Assembly: GCA_029252405.1 (NCBI GenBank) | Contig: JAQXBM010000027.1 | Coordinates: 20,885-84,884, forward strand | Length of the DNA stretch: 64,000 bases | Reading direction: 5' to 3' | Source of the DNA: Crocinitomicaceae bacterium | GTDB lineage: Bacteria > Bacteroidota > Bacteroidia > Flavobacteriales_D > Crocinitomicaceae | Part shown: piece by piece, positions 8,964 to 17,546 of the stretch | Position numbering within the stretch: the first letter of the stretch is position 1 | Layout: each line of letters begins with the position of its first letter | Notes under the pieces: generated by a model | Told to the model about the DNA's origin: nothing | Database searches by the model: none | What the model saw: only the letters and a program-made list of their open reading frames with translations | Program-made: the position numbers and the translations under genes

Positions 8964-9334
8964 AAGGACTAAGTTACTTTTTGCTGAGTGCAGCGGTACT
9001 CGCGTTTATTTCAATGACAATCCCTTCTTGTAACAAAGATAAAACAGGGGAGATTGTTCTAAACGAATGTGCTGACACTGTTTCATTTGCGACGACCATC
9101 GAACCATTGATCCAATCAAACTGTTCTACAAGTGGCTGTCACGATGCGGCATCTTCGGCTTCAGGGTATAATCTGGAAGGATATTCTAACATCTCAGCCA
9201 ACGCAAACATTATTTTAACCGTCATAAGACATGAAAGTGGGGTAGTACCAATGCCTTACTTCCAACCAAAGTTAAATGATAGCATCATCAAAGATGTAGG
9301 ATGCTGGATAAATCAAGGAACTTTGAATAATTAA
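8960..9334 (+). CDS. Small lipoprotein with a CX4CH haem-type motif
   Basis: This is a 124-residue lipoprotein; the lipobox is IPSC with Cys at about residue 24. After it come the segment TTIEPLIQSNCSTSGCH, where Cys55-x4-Cys60-His61 resembles an expanded haem c motif, and a later PMPYF that could give an axial Met. Similar single-haem cytochrome-like lipoproteins with a CxxxxCH spacing occur in Bacteroidota and Planctomycetota. It overlaps the DUF5777 gene. Whether haem is bound covalently through CX4CH is not shown by sequence alone. Confidence 0.75.
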   Translation: MKGLSYFLLSAAVLAFISMTIPSCNKDKTGEIVLNECADTVSFATTIEPLIQSNCSTSGCHDAASSASGYNLEGYSNISANANIILTVIRHESGVVPMPYFQPKLNDSIIKDVGCWINQGTLNN

Positions 9335-9372
9335 ATAAAATCTTATATCTTAACAGCTCAAAACTAACAATT

Positions 9373-10245
9373 ATGAAAAAAAGTTACATTTTATCTTCTC
9401 TGGCATTAGCTTCCTTGGGATTCTTTGCATTTCAGCAAACGACTGTGGAATCTAGCGTTGTAGAGAAGTTTACTCAAGAACATCTCTTCTCCGGAGGTGG
9501 ACAATCTGGTTTAACTGGTGCGCCAGGTGAAGCGAATTGTACACAATGTCACTCTGGAACTACTCAAGATGGTACAACTGAAAACTCTTTTGCTTTGTTG
9601 CAAGGAACTACACCAGTTGCTGCTTATGTTCCTGGAACAACTTACACAGCGACACTTCAACAAACATCAACTCCAACAAAATCTGGATTCTCGTCAACAA
9701 CGCTTGATGGAACGGATGCAATGGCTGGTAACTTAATTGGTGCAGGAATCGGAGGAACACAGAACTTCTCTTCTGGGGGACGTGATTACGTTTCGCATAC
9801 TGCTACAAGTAGCACTGGTTCAGGTCAATTTGCTTGGTCTTGGATTGCTCCAGCAACAGATGTTGGCCCTGTTACTTTCTACATCTCTTCGAATATCTCT
9901 AACGATGACGGTTCAACTGCAGGAGATATCATTTACTTGTCTACGCATGTAATTCCTTCTACCGCTTCAATTGATGAAGAGGTAGCAAATGATTTGAAGT
10001 TCACTGCAGGGTACAACGCAGCAACAAACAAATTGGTTCTTGACTTTGATTATTTAGCAATTGGAGAAATGAACTTGAACTTGCTTGATATGAACGGACG
10101 TTCTGTATTCACATACGACCTAGGTCAATCAGAAATTGGAGAAAATCACGAAACACTTGCACTTCCAGAATTGAAAGATGGAATGTACGTAGTTCACTTC
10201 TTCGTAGGAAACAAAGCAATGTCTGCTAACATTCTTGTGAAGTAA
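9373..10245 (+). CDS. Choice-of-anchor V domain protein with type IX sorting domain
   Basis: This secreted protein of 290 residues has an N-terminal signal, then GAPGEANCTQCHSG (residues 50-62), the hallmark of choice-of-anchor V (Reelin-like) domains. Its CTQCH can bind haem c. The domain runs to about residue 195. The C-terminal about 80 residues read like a type IX sorting domain (MNLNLLDMNGRSVFTYDLG ... LKDGMYVVHFFVG). It closes the cytochrome operon 38 nt after the lipoprotein and is followed by a strong terminator. The protein probably sits on the cell surface, exported by the gld/T9SS machinery. Confidence 0.85.
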   Translation: MKKSYILSSLALASLGFFAFQQTTVESSVVEKFTQEHLFSGGGQSGLTGAPGEANCTQCHSGTTQDGTTENSFALLQGTTPVAAYVPGTTYTATLQQTSTPTKSGFSSTTLDGTDAMAGNLIGAGIGGTQNFSSGGRDYVSHTATSSTGSGQFAWSWIAPATDVGPVTFYISSNISNDDGSTAGDIIYLSTHVIPSTASIDEEVANDLKFTAGYNAATNKLVLDFDYLAIGEMNLNLLDMNGRSVFTYDLGQSEIGENHETLALPELKDGMYVVHFFVGNKAMSANILVK

Positions 10246-10266
10246 TAAGCATACTAATTTTATTGA

Positions 10267-10307
10267 ATCCCGACATGAGTCTTTGACTTATCGTCGGGAT
10301 TTTTTTA
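10267..10307. terminator. Intrinsic terminator between convergent genes
   Basis: The stem ATCCCGAC / GTCGGGAT encloses an 18-nt loop and is followed by six T residues on the plus strand. It ends the cytochrome operon. The last T residues overlap the stop codon of the convergent SRPBCC gene. Confidence 0.8.
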
Positions 10308-10727
10308 TGCCTTTTCCGCAAGTTCCTTTAACTTCTCATTCATGGATTCGAAACCCTCTTTGACATCCGTATTCAGCTTCTTCTTCATGAATGGAACCAG
10401 TATACCACTAAATTTTTCTCCATGAATTAAGGTTGTCGTTCCATCTTCGTTCTCACTGAATGTGAAGGAATGTCGACCATCGAAGATACCCGGAATGAAC
10501 AATCGTCCTAACCAAGTGAGTTCTTCCTCTTGAATGTACACTTTAACCGTTGGCTTGAATGTAAACGTGCCAATTTCGGCTTCAAATCGCTCTCCAACTT
10601 TGATCTCTCCTTTTATTGATTTGATGAATGGATTCCAGTTTGGGTAATTTTCAAAATCTGAAAAAATAGACCAAACGGTTTTTAAATCTGCGTTAATCGT
10701 AATCTCTGTATGCAATTGATGTTTCAT
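10305..10727 (-). CDS. SRPBCC (START/Bet v1-like) domain protein
   Basis: This 140-residue protein begins with the canonical SRPBCC start, a beta strand then INADLKTVWSIFSDFENYPNWNPFI. It ends in the long C-terminal helix (MKKKLNTDVKEGFESMNEKLKELAE). Such proteins bind small hydrophobic ligands or act as cyclase/dehydrase-like enzymes; the ligand cannot be told. It lies downstream of a Crp/Fnr-type regulator on the same strand, 60 nt away. A perfect dyad sits in that gap, so the regulator may control it. Confidence 0.85.
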   Translation of the reverse strand: MKHQLHTEITINADLKTVWSIFSDFENYPNWNPFIKSIKGEIKVGERFEAEIGTFTFKPTVKVYIQEEELTWLGRLFIPGIFDGRHSFTFSENEDGTTTLIHGEKFSGILVPFMKKKLNTDVKEGFESMNEKLKELAEKA

Positions 10728-10776
10728 GGTGTCTTTGTTTTGTGTTACAAAGATTCATCAAAGTGATCACCTGACT

Positions 10777-10792
10777 CTTGACATTTGTCAAG
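10777..10792. promoter_or_regulatory. Crp/Fnr-type dyad TTGAC-N4-GTCAA
   Basis: A perfect dyad (CTTGACA-TT-TGTCAAG) lies 50 nt upstream of the SRPBCC gene. Its core TTGAC-ATTT-GTCAA has the 5-4-5 architecture of Crp/Fnr family sites (Fnr consensus TTGAT-N4-ATCAA). It overlaps the stop codon of the Crp/Fnr-type regulator gene, which suggests that this regulator acts on the SRPBCC gene. Binding is inferred. Confidence 0.55.
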
Positions 10793-11357
10793 AAACGATC
10801 TTCTTACGAATTCGGCTCAATGTTTCTGGTGTCATTCCTAACATTGAAGCGATGTATTGAAGTGGTATGTGCTGCAGGAGTTCTGGCTTAGCTTGACTCA
10901 GGTATTCGTAGCGTTCTTCCGTAGACATTGATAAGAAACTAAAAATGCGATCCTCTATCGTCACAAAGCATTTCGCAATGAAGAGCTTCTCAATTTCGGC
11001 CCAGTTCTCAATCTTGTGCTTGATGTTTTTGTAGTCATGATAATCGAGCGTATAGATCTCACAATCCGTTAATGCTTGAATATTCCAGCGTGCTGTTTGA
11101 TCAAACATCAGAGAGTTCAAATCGGTGGTGAATTCACCTGGAGATGAAATCCATTGCGTCACTTCCTTTTTATCAGCTTGTCGGTAAATTCGAAGAAAAC
11201 CTGACTTGACAAAACTCAACTTTCCAAAGCGACTGCCAATTTCGGTATGAAACTCATTTCGGCTCAACTTTTCTTCCGTGAACAAATCAGCAATATCATT
11301 GGATCGATCCAATTCAGTATCAAAATAGGCACTAATAGATTGCGTTAATTCATTCAT
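10788..11357 (-). CDS. Crp/Fnr family transcriptional regulator
   Basis: The 189-residue protein has the two-domain Crp layout. A cyclic-nucleotide-binding-like beta roll covers about residues 15-115 (GSRFGKLSFVKSGFLRIYRQ). A long dimerisation helix and a C-terminal winged helix-turn-helix follow (IPLQYIASMLGMTPETLSRIRKK). The recognition helix TPETLSRIRKK is typical of the family in Bacteroidota. There are no N-terminal Fe-S cysteines, so oxygen sensing of the FNR kind is unlikely. A candidate operator overlaps its stop codon. Confidence 0.9.
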   Translation of the reverse strand: MNELTQSISAYFDTELDRSNDIADLFTEEKLSRNEFHTEIGSRFGKLSFVKSGFLRIYRQADKKEVTQWISSPGEFTTDLNSLMFDQTARWNIQALTDCEIYTLDYHDYKNIKHKIENWAEIEKLFIAKCFVTIEDRIFSFLSMSTEERYEYLSQAKPELLQHIPLQYIASMLGMTPETLSRIRKKIVS

Positions 11358-11369
11358 TCTGGTATCAAT

Positions 11370-11936
11370 TTATGCGATTCGTTTTTGCACGATGGTGTCA
11401 ATCCGCTTGAACAATTGTTCAGGTAGATGCGTTCGCCACTCAATCTCTTCCATTTTACCACCCATTACTACGTAATGATCGATCCCAGTTTGGCGCATTT
11501 CTTCCAAAACGTGCTCATGGAAGTTGATAAATGCAATCCAACCATCTTCGACATCTTCGAACCATTCTTCGTAATAACAATCATCTGACGCATGAAAATT
11601 CAGAACGTTTTCTCCAATCATTAAGAATTTATCAATCCCTTGAGGAACAAGTTCATCGATCAAATCGCGCTTCAAAGTCATGACATCATTCTCAATTGCA
11701 TCGTTCCATTCTCCAATCAACTCAATGATGCAATAGCCTTGATCATGATCAACAAAGAGAATTTTTAAAAACAGTGTTGGCGACTCAATTGAATCCCACT
11801 GCGGATGGATGTAATAGTTATATATTTTGTCTTGAAATTCGAATTCATTATACTCACGACCATAAAAAGGAGAGTTGGGATCTTCCGAAGCGACGTAATA
11901 ATTTCGCCAAAGATAATATGGTTCGATCATGTGCAT
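11370..11936 (-). CDS. Conserved hypothetical protein, acidic and aromatic
   Basis: I do not recognise a named family. The product is about 188 residues, has no signal peptide or membrane helix, and is rich in D, E, W, Y and F. A frame extension to a TTG at 11957 exists, but the ATGs at 11936 or 11930 (MHMIEPYYLW) are the more plausible starts. The gene ends 12 nt before the Crp/Fnr gene, so the two are probably one transcript. The pattern of alternating strands and helices suggests a small cytoplasmic alpha/beta protein; no function can be given. Confidence 0.65.
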   Translation of the reverse strand: MHMIEPYYLWRNYYVASEDPNSPFYGREYNEFEFQDKIYNYYIHPQWDSIESPTLFLKILFVDHDQGYCIIELIGEWNDAIENDVMTLKRDLIDELVPQGIDKFLMIGENVLNFHASDDCYYEEWFEDVEDGWIAFINFHEHVLEEMRQTGIDHYVVMGGKMEEIEWRTHLPEQLFKRIDTIVQKRIA

Positions 11937-11991
11937 AAACAAAGGTACGATTTGCAAACAACGCTTGGCACAAAATATGCTACATTAATCG

Positions 11992-11999
11992 TAAATTTG
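11992..11999 (+). promoter_or_regulatory. Bacteroidota-type -7 element TAAATTTG
   Basis: TAAATTTG matches the TAnnTTTG -7 consensus of Bacteroidota sigma-A promoters, and a TTG lies about 24 nt upstream at 11965. It precedes the lipoprotein gene at 12029 by about 30 nt. The spacing to the upstream element is slightly longer than usual. Confidence 0.4.
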
Positions 12000-12028
12000 A
12001 ACAACAATAAATCAACTCCAAAACCAAT

Positions 12029-13501
12029 ATGAGTTTTAAAAACATCACCATTGCACTATTCGCACTTCTTTTCTTAGCCGCTTGTTCTAAAAGCGAGGAA
12101 AAGAGAGAAATGAATGAATACTTCTCAGCTTATTTGAACGACAACGAAGAGGTTGTTGCGTTTGGTAAAGCACATGTCAACACAATTTTGGAAAAAGCCG
12201 ATTACTCGAGTGTTGGAATGTTAAACATGATCGTAGGCTCTGAAATAGAAAAGTATGATGCTTTTATTGATGCAAAAGGACCTGTTTATTATGCAGCTCA
12301 CGGTCCATTGAAAAAGGATGGTGCTCCAGAGAAAGTCGTTTTGTTCTTGCGCGTAAAGGATCAGGGCGGACTGAAGAGCTACCTTCAATCAGAAATGAGT
12401 TTTGACTTAAATGAAGCCGACGGTTTCGAATACACGTCTGATGGCGATATGGTTCTTGGGTTTAGAGAGCATTTGGCTGTGATCGTTTTGGAATCGAATA
12501 GCAACAAGGAATTGGCGACTATTACAGATGTATTTAAACGCGCAGAAGGAAAAGTAAGCACAGGAAAAGTGGCCGAATTGATTGACTCAGACGAAGGCGA
12601 TATTCAAATGGGGGTCAGCCTTGCGAATCTATACGGAACAGCTTCAGGTGATTTGAAAAATCAACCAAAATCGGATCAAAAAGACCTCGAAGAAATGTTG
12701 AACGATGGTTACGTGAAATCATCTGTGAAATTTGAAAACGGACAAGCTGTAATCGAAATGAAGAATATGTTCGGCAAAGAGTTGAAGTCAAAGATGTTCT
12801 TAGCGGGAGACGACAAAGCACCAATCTTGAAGGAATTAGGTTCTGGAACGCCTCGAATGGGATTCAGCATCAACATGGACGTAAAGAAAATGGAAGATCT
12901 TGCGAATCAGTTGTCACCAGATGCTTTGAATAAAGGACTTGGAGGTCAATACCTCCTAGTGCGAATGGCAACAGGTTCTAGAGAGTTAAATGAGTTGTGG
13001 GACGGAAAAATGGGTGTTCTAATGTTCGGGGATCCAGATGAAAGTGGAGCTTTCACACCTGAGTTCAACGCCTATCTTGGGGTCAGTCAAAAAGGACGTG
13101 ATAAACTCAAGGAAATGGAAGGAATGGGAATCAGTACTAGTCAAATCCCTGGGATTCCACCTTTCACAATTGAAGAAAATGGAATTTCCGTAATGTCAAA
13201 CACTTCTGATGCGAGTGGAAAATTGAACTTACCCAAAGGCGCTGAGAATTTCGGTAAATCTGGAATTAGCTTCTTTTTGAACTTGGAAGGTTTGGAGCCG
13301 GATGAAATGGCCGAGATGTTGGATATGGAAGAGCTAGCAATCGTGTTAAAAGTAGCGAAATTTGTATCTTTTGAGTTCAATAACGAAGGAGGGAAAATTA
13401 TCATCACCGCTAAGGACGGAAAAGAGAATGTGCTCAAACAAGCCTTGACCGAAGTGATGAAAGAAGTTTCCGGAAACATGGGCAATAACTTTATGTTTTA
13501 A
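12029..13501 (+). CDS. Lipoprotein, DUF4836-like
   Basis: This 490-residue protein has a signal peptide with lipobox LAAC (Cys about residue 19). The body has repeated blocks of the type [18 protein letters not shown] and [22 protein letters not shown], which resemble DUF4836 proteins of Bacteroidota. There are no catalytic motifs. The gene is only 2 nt from msrB and on the same strand, so it may share the transcript. The family call is by general resemblance and is moderate; it could be a related but unnamed lipoprotein family. Confidence 0.65.
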   Translation: MSFKNITIALFALLFLAACSKSEEKREMNEYFSAYLNDNEEVVAFGKAHVNTILEKADYSSVGMLNMIVGSEIEKYDAFIDAKGPVYYAAHGPLKKDGAPEKVVLFLRVKDQGGLKSYLQSEMSFDLNEADGFEYTSDGDMVLGFREHLAVIVLESNSNKELATITDVFKRAEGKVSTGKVAELIDSDEGDIQMGVSLANLYGTASGDLKNQPKSDQKDLEEMLNDGYVKSSVKFENGQAVIEMKNMFGKELKSKMFLAGDDKAPILKELGSGTPRMGFSINMDVKKMEDLANQLSPDALNKGLGGQYLLVRMATGSRELNELWDGKMGVLMFGDPDESGAFTPEFNAYLGVSQKGRDKLKEMEGMGISTSQIPGIPPFTIEENGISVMSNTSDASGKLNLPKGAENFGKSGISFFLNLEGLEPDEMAEMLDMEELAIVLKVAKFVSFEFNNEGGKIIITAKDGKENVLKQALTEVMKEVSGNMGNNFMF

Positions 13502-13503
13502 TT

Positions 13504-13881
13504 ATGACTTTAGATAAAGAAAACTGGAATCAGCTAAACGAGGAGGAGCAACGCGTAATCTTGCGTAAAGGAACCGAAATGCCGTTTACTGGTGAGTTCA
13601 ATAAACACAAAGCGACTGGAATGTATGTCTGTCGTCAGTGTGAAGCACCTTTGTATCACTCACAGGATAAATTCAATTCTGGATGTGGTTGGCCTTCTTT
13701 TGATGATGAAATTGAAGGTGCTGTGCGTCATGAAACAGACGCCGATGGTCGTAGAACAGAAATCTTATGCATGAACTGCAATGGGCACCTTGGACATGTT
13801 TTCGTAGGTGAGCAATTCACTGAAAAGAACACGCGTCACTGTGTGAATTCAATTTCGTTAAAATTCGTGGAGGGCGCTTAA
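13504..13881 (+). CDS. msrB: Peptide-methionine (R)-S-oxide reductase MsrB
   Basis: MsrB reduces the R epimer of methionine sulfoxide in proteins. The 125-residue protein holds both structural zinc pairs, CRQC (43, 46) and CMNC (89, 92). It also has the GCGWPSF block (60-66) and the catalytic Cys113 in RHCVNS, usually RYC[IV]N in the family. No signal peptide is present, so it acts in the cytoplasm. It is next to the lipoprotein gene and convergent with the secreted sialidase-like gene. Confidence 0.95.
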   Translation: MTLDKENWNQLNEEEQRVILRKGTEMPFTGEFNKHKATGMYVCRQCEAPLYHSQDKFNSGCGWPSFDDEIEGAVRHETDADGRRTEILCMNCNGHLGHVFVGEQFTEKNTRHCVNSISLKFVEGA

Positions 13882-13888
13882 TTCAGCC

Positions 13889-15307
13889 TTACTTGACGAC
13901 GAACTTCTGTTGTTGAAACCCTTCGAATTGGATGAAATAGATTCCAGGAGTTAACTCCTGAACATTTACCTCGTTTCCAGAACCGTTAAGGACAAGCCTG
14001 CCTTGAGCGTTCAAAACAGAATACGCTTGGCTGTTATCAATTCCATCAATCGTTAATACTTCGCGCACTGGATTCGGGTGCACTTGAATCGTTTCCAATC
14101 CAATTTTGTCCACACCAACAGAGCTCCAAGAACCTTTGGTGTACATGATCTTATCGAGCTCAGCGTCGTGATAAACCAAATGAATCGATCCATCCGTTCC
14201 AATAACAACATCTGGCTTTGTTTGAATACCGTTTAACTCAAAAACCGAGGCTGCATTCGTTGATTGCCAGTTGCTCATTCCTGCAGTTGAGAAATTGTAC
14301 CAAATATCCGTTTCACCTTGATCTGTGTGTTCCCAAACCAAAAGGACTGAATCACCATAATTACTCAAATGTGGATGATTCATGGTCATCGTTGTGCCCA
14401 ATTCTGCTGCCTGTAATTCGGTGTAAATAATCGAATCAGAGAGGTCATCCGCTACTAAGTAGATCATTTCATCGCCGATACCTTTACTCATGTACGTTGA
14501 ATACAATTGTGATCCATTTAAGACCAAATCTCCTCCTGTTGCGGGACACGAAGCAAACCACCAACTGTGATCATCCAAGCTAATCTGCGTATCGAAGCTC
14601 ATTCCACCGTTTGTGGATACTCCAGCCTTCATGTCACGAATGTTATTTTCATCGTTTCGAAAAGACATGACCTGATAATCTGAATTCCCAACTATTGCAG
14701 GAGGACAGCAGTAGCATGCTTCTTCACCGAAATCGGCACTAACACTCGCAGCAGTAGCTGAAAAAGTCTGGCCGCCATCAGTTGAGCGACGAACGATGTA
14801 CTGTGGATTACTACCACCAGAACCGTGGGTCATGTAGGTTACCAAGACCATGTTTCCGTCGTAAGCTTCTACGCTTGGGTACATGGCGAGTTCATTAGCT
14901 TGTTCCACTTGGATCTTTGGTTCCCAAGTCAAACCTCCATCAACAGATCGACGAATAAACACTTTTCCCGAAGTGACGTCTCCCGTTTTGTAAACTGTGT
15001 ACAATGTGTTTCCGTCCGCCACGATATCCGTTCCACCCCAATCGTAGGAGAGAACATTCGCATCATTCAAAATGACTGGAGATAAGAATGCTGTTCCATC
15101 CCATTTGGAGAAGAAATAATCTTTGTTCGAAGTTCCTGTAAATTGAGCCCAAATCAAAACGGGGGTGTTATCCGCGAGCACATCAATTCTTGGTCGATGA
15201 GCATTGGTAGATCCGGTTACTTCAACTGGCGGAGACCAAACGATGGCACTCTGAGAATAACCGAAAAACGAAGCACAGATAATCAGGAATAGTGTTAGAG
15301 ATTTCAT
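13889..15307 (-). CDS. Secreted sialidase-like (BNR-repeat) protein with type IX sorting domain
   Basis: The protein has 472 residues and a signal peptide (MKSLTLFLIICASFFGYSQ). It contains several BNR/Asp-box-like units such as RRSVDGGLTWEP, RRSTDGGQTFS and VSTNGGMSFDT, the fingerprint of six-bladed sialidase-type propellers. The last 80 residues form a type IX sorting domain (VHPNPVREVLTIDG ... LTPGIYFIQFE, ending KFVVK). The propeller fold is clear, but the sialidase catalytic Arg triad is not evident, so enzyme activity is open. It resembles the protein at 61147. Confidence 0.85.
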   Translation of the reverse strand: MKSLTLFLIICASFFGYSQSAIVWSPPVEVTGSTNAHRPRIDVLADNTPVLIWAQFTGTSNKDYFFSKWDGTAFLSPVILNDANVLSYDWGGTDIVADGNTLYTVYKTGDVTSGKVFIRRSVDGGLTWEPKIQVEQANELAMYPSVEAYDGNMVLVTYMTHGSGGSNPQYIVRRSTDGGQTFSATAASVSADFGEEACYCCPPAIVGNSDYQVMSFRNDENNIRDMKAGVSTNGGMSFDTQISLDDHSWWFASCPATGGDLVLNGSQLYSTYMSKGIGDEMIYLVADDLSDSIIYTELQAAELGTTMTMNHPHLSNYGDSVLLVWEHTDQGETDIWYNFSTAGMSNWQSTNAASVFELNGIQTKPDVVIGTDGSIHLVYHDAELDKIMYTKGSWSSVGVDKIGLETIQVHPNPVREVLTIDGIDNSQAYSVLNAQGRLVLNGSGNEVNVQELTPGIYFIQFEGFQQQKFVVK

Positions 15308-15722
15308 TATTGATAGGTTTTAGGTAAAGATCATCAAAATTCTCGAAAAAATGTGGCGTTTTTGCTGGTTAGATTTCCAACTGTTGTAATAGACCTGTAG
15401 ATTTTTTTATCCAAATAACTGATCTAACGACGATGTTAAATGGCTTGTATGCTTGTGTTTACAAGTGAAATGTATTTAAGGCAAATTGGGCGTCAACGTC
15501 TACTTTGATTAGGCTAAAAACCCGTAAAGTTGAATTCAACATTTATTCGATTTAAACGGGGGAATTCCTCAAAAAGTAAGCGACTCATTCTTATCTGAAA
15601 TCATTTTAAATACCATCATTAGTTTCTGTTTACATTGGATAAAATTTCTTTAATCCGTATCTTACTATAACAAGTAAAGAGAGAATGGACCAATCAATTT
15701 TAAAACCTAACATAGTTAAAAT
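15308..15722. promoter_or_regulatory. 415-nt upstream region of the PPK2 pair
   Basis: No ORF of note lies here. It holds a 12-bp perfect palindrome GTTGAATTCAAC (15529-15540), a CTTGT-GTTT-ACAAG dyad (15452-15465), and AT-rich DNA with a weak TATCTTAC element near 15657 close to the ppk2 start. The long leader suggests regulated transcription of the polyphosphate kinases, with these dyads as candidate operators. Confidence 0.35.
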
Positions 15723-16571
15723 ATGGGCTTAACATCAGAGCAGCTAACCTCGGTAAGGACGAGGAATGAACTCATTGGTATTGCTGAAGAAAATGGGATC
15801 AATGTTGACAAAACCCTGAGGAAATTAAAGTACGAAGCAGAACTCGCCATGCTTCAGGCGGAATTTGTAAACCTTCAAAAGTGGATCGCGCAAAAGAAGA
15901 TGCGTGTTGCATTGATTTTTGAGGGACGTGATGCCGCGGGAAAGGGAGGTTCGATCAAACGATTCAAAGAACACCTTAACCCTCGATCTTCTCGAGTAGT
16001 GGCTTTGTCAAGACCAACAGAGGTGGAAACAGGACAATGGTACTTCAGACGATACATCAAAGAATTACCAAATCCTGGAGAGATTGTCTTGTTTGATCGT
16101 AGCTGGTACAACCGCGCAGTAGTCGAACCAGTGATGGGATTTTGCACCAAAGCGCAATACGATCAATTCATGATTCAAGTTCCAGAATTCGAGCACTTAC
16201 TCTACGAGGATAACTTGAAAATCATCAAATTTTGGTTTTCCATCTCAAAAAAGGAGCAGAACAAGCGTTTCGAGGCACGACTCAATAACCCGTTGAAGCG
16301 CTGGAAATTCAGTCCTGTGGATAAGAAAGGACAGGAATTGTGGGATAAATACACGCACTACAAAGAAGAAATGTTCAGTAAGACGCACACGAACTTCAGT
16401 CCATGGATCATTGTGAAAACCAATGATAAGAGACAAGCGAGGCTTGAGAGCATGCGCTATGTGCTTTCACAATTTGATTACGAAGGGAAGGGGGAATCGA
16501 AGGTGTCCCTCACGCCCGATCCAAATGTGATCATGAGGTACCACAGAAGTGCAGTTCAAATCGATATTTAA
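15723..16571 (+). CDS. ppk2: Polyphosphate kinase 2 family protein (first of two)
   Basis: PPK2 enzymes transfer phosphate between polyphosphate and nucleotides. This 282-residue protein has the P-loop FEGRDAAGKGG (residues 66-76), the lid/Arg segment, and the Walker B region LFDRSWYNRAVVEP (from about residue 123). The KRWKFSPVD block is also present. Length and motifs fit the one-domain PPK2 layout, and the FEGRDAAGKGG form resembles class I. It lies 5 nt before a second PPK2 gene with about half of its residues identical, so they form a pair. Substrate (ADP, GDP or NMP) cannot be read with certainty. Confidence 0.92.
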   Translation: MGLTSEQLTSVRTRNELIGIAEENGINVDKTLRKLKYEAELAMLQAEFVNLQKWIAQKKMRVALIFEGRDAAGKGGSIKRFKEHLNPRSSRVVALSRPTEVETGQWYFRRYIKELPNPGEIVLFDRSWYNRAVVEPVMGFCTKAQYDQFMIQVPEFEHLLYEDNLKIIKFWFSISKKEQNKRFEARLNNPLKRWKFSPVDKKGQELWDKYTHYKEEMFSKTHTNFSPWIIVKTNDKRQARLESMRYVLSQFDYEGKGESKVSLTPDPNVIMRYHRSAVQIDI

Positions 16572-16576
16572 GGAAA

Positions 16577-17359
16577 ATGATAAAAGAAGAAGTACAATTA
16601 AGCGCCGAAGATGTTGAGTTGTTGAACTCAAAGGATGGTTTACACGCGCTATTAAGAAATAAGAAAGTCGATTGCCGAAAAGCCTTGAATGAGATAAAGT
16701 ACATTACCGAACTGCGAGCGTATCAGGAAGAACTGATCAAGCTTCAAAATTGGGTAATCGAAAATGGCAAAAAGGTTGTAATTATTTTTGAAGGACTCGA
16801 TGCCGCTGGAAAAGGTGGAGCGATTCGAAGAATTACTGAGTACATCAATCCGCGACATTTTAAAATTGTTGCCTTGGATATTCCCACAGAGGATGAAAGC
16901 AAGCAATGGTTTTTCCAACGATACATCAATCGTCTACCTAAGCCGGGTGAGATCGTTTTCTTTGATAGAAGTTGGTACAATAGAGCAGTCGTGGAGCCCG
17001 TAAATGGTTTTTGCACGCAAAAGGAGTACGAAGTGTTTATGGATCAAGTGAACAACTTCGAGCAAATGTTGGTTCAGTCGGATACCCACCTGTTGAAGAT
17101 TTATTTCTCCATTTCGAAAGAGGAACAGGCGAAGCGTTTTAAGGACATCAAAAACAATCCTTTGAAGCGTTGGAAAATTACACCTGTTGACGAGAAAGCA
17201 CAAGAGTTGTGGGATGAATACACCGATTACAAAGACAAAATGTTCGAGTCAACAACAACAGATCACGCTCCATGGAAAATCATCCGTGCGAACAAGAAGT
17301 CGCATGCTCGTTTGGAGGCAATTAAATACATTATTGAGAATATTCCATACAAGGAGTAA
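16577..17359 (+). CDS. ppk2: Polyphosphate kinase 2 family protein (second of two)
   Basis: This is a 260-residue paralogue with P-loop FEGLDAAGKGG, Walker B FFDRSWYNRAVVEP and the KRWKITPVD block. Relative to the first copy it has Leu for Arg after FEG and shorter termini, and the motif IPTEDESKQWFFQRY replaces RPTEVETGQWYFRRY. These changes lie near the nucleotide site and could mean a different acceptor. Two adjacent PPK2 genes may form a pair with distinct substrates, or a hetero-oligomer. A terminator follows 24 nt after the stop. Confidence 0.92.
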   Translation: MIKEEVQLSAEDVELLNSKDGLHALLRNKKVDCRKALNEIKYITELRAYQEELIKLQNWVIENGKKVVIIFEGLDAAGKGGAIRRITEYINPRHFKIVALDIPTEDESKQWFFQRYINRLPKPGEIVFFDRSWYNRAVVEPVNGFCTQKEYEVFMDQVNNFEQMLVQSDTHLLKIYFSISKEEQAKRFKDIKNNPLKRWKITPVDEKAQELWDEYTDYKDKMFESTTTDHAPWKIIRANKKSHARLEAIKYIIENIPYKE

Positions 17360-17383
17360 TGTTATCCCAGAATAGGAATTGTA

Positions 17384-17412
17384 GGGCGGATCCATTGGGT
17401 TCGCCCTTTTTC
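17384..17412 (+). terminator. Terminator after the PPK2 pair
   Basis: The stem GGGCGGA / TTCGCCC (one G-T pair, 10-nt loop) is followed by a T run. It ends the ppk2 transcript before the DUF1843 peptide cassette. Confidence 0.75.
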
Positions 17413-17451
17413 GTTGACAAATATGCGCGGTAGGTAAAGGAAAAACGTATG

Positions 17452-17490
17452 GGGGTTTTTACGCGGTTTATAAATCCACGTAAAAACCCC
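17452..17490. promoter_or_regulatory. 15-bp inverted repeat upstream of the peptide cassette
   Basis: The arms GGGGTTTTTACGCGG (17452-17466) and CCACGTAAAAACCCC (17476-17490) pair with one mismatch around the 9-nt spacer TTTATAAAT. It lies 57 nt before the first peptide gene. It has a G-rich stem and T/A stretches on both sides, so it could be an operator, a 5' leader hairpin, or a second terminator. The AT-rich DNA between it and the ATG probably carries the promoter. Confidence 0.45.
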
Positions 17491-17546
17491 TAGATGAGAA
17501 AGTTGAGGGATACATATCTTAATTGCGAACATTTAAAAACCTAACT

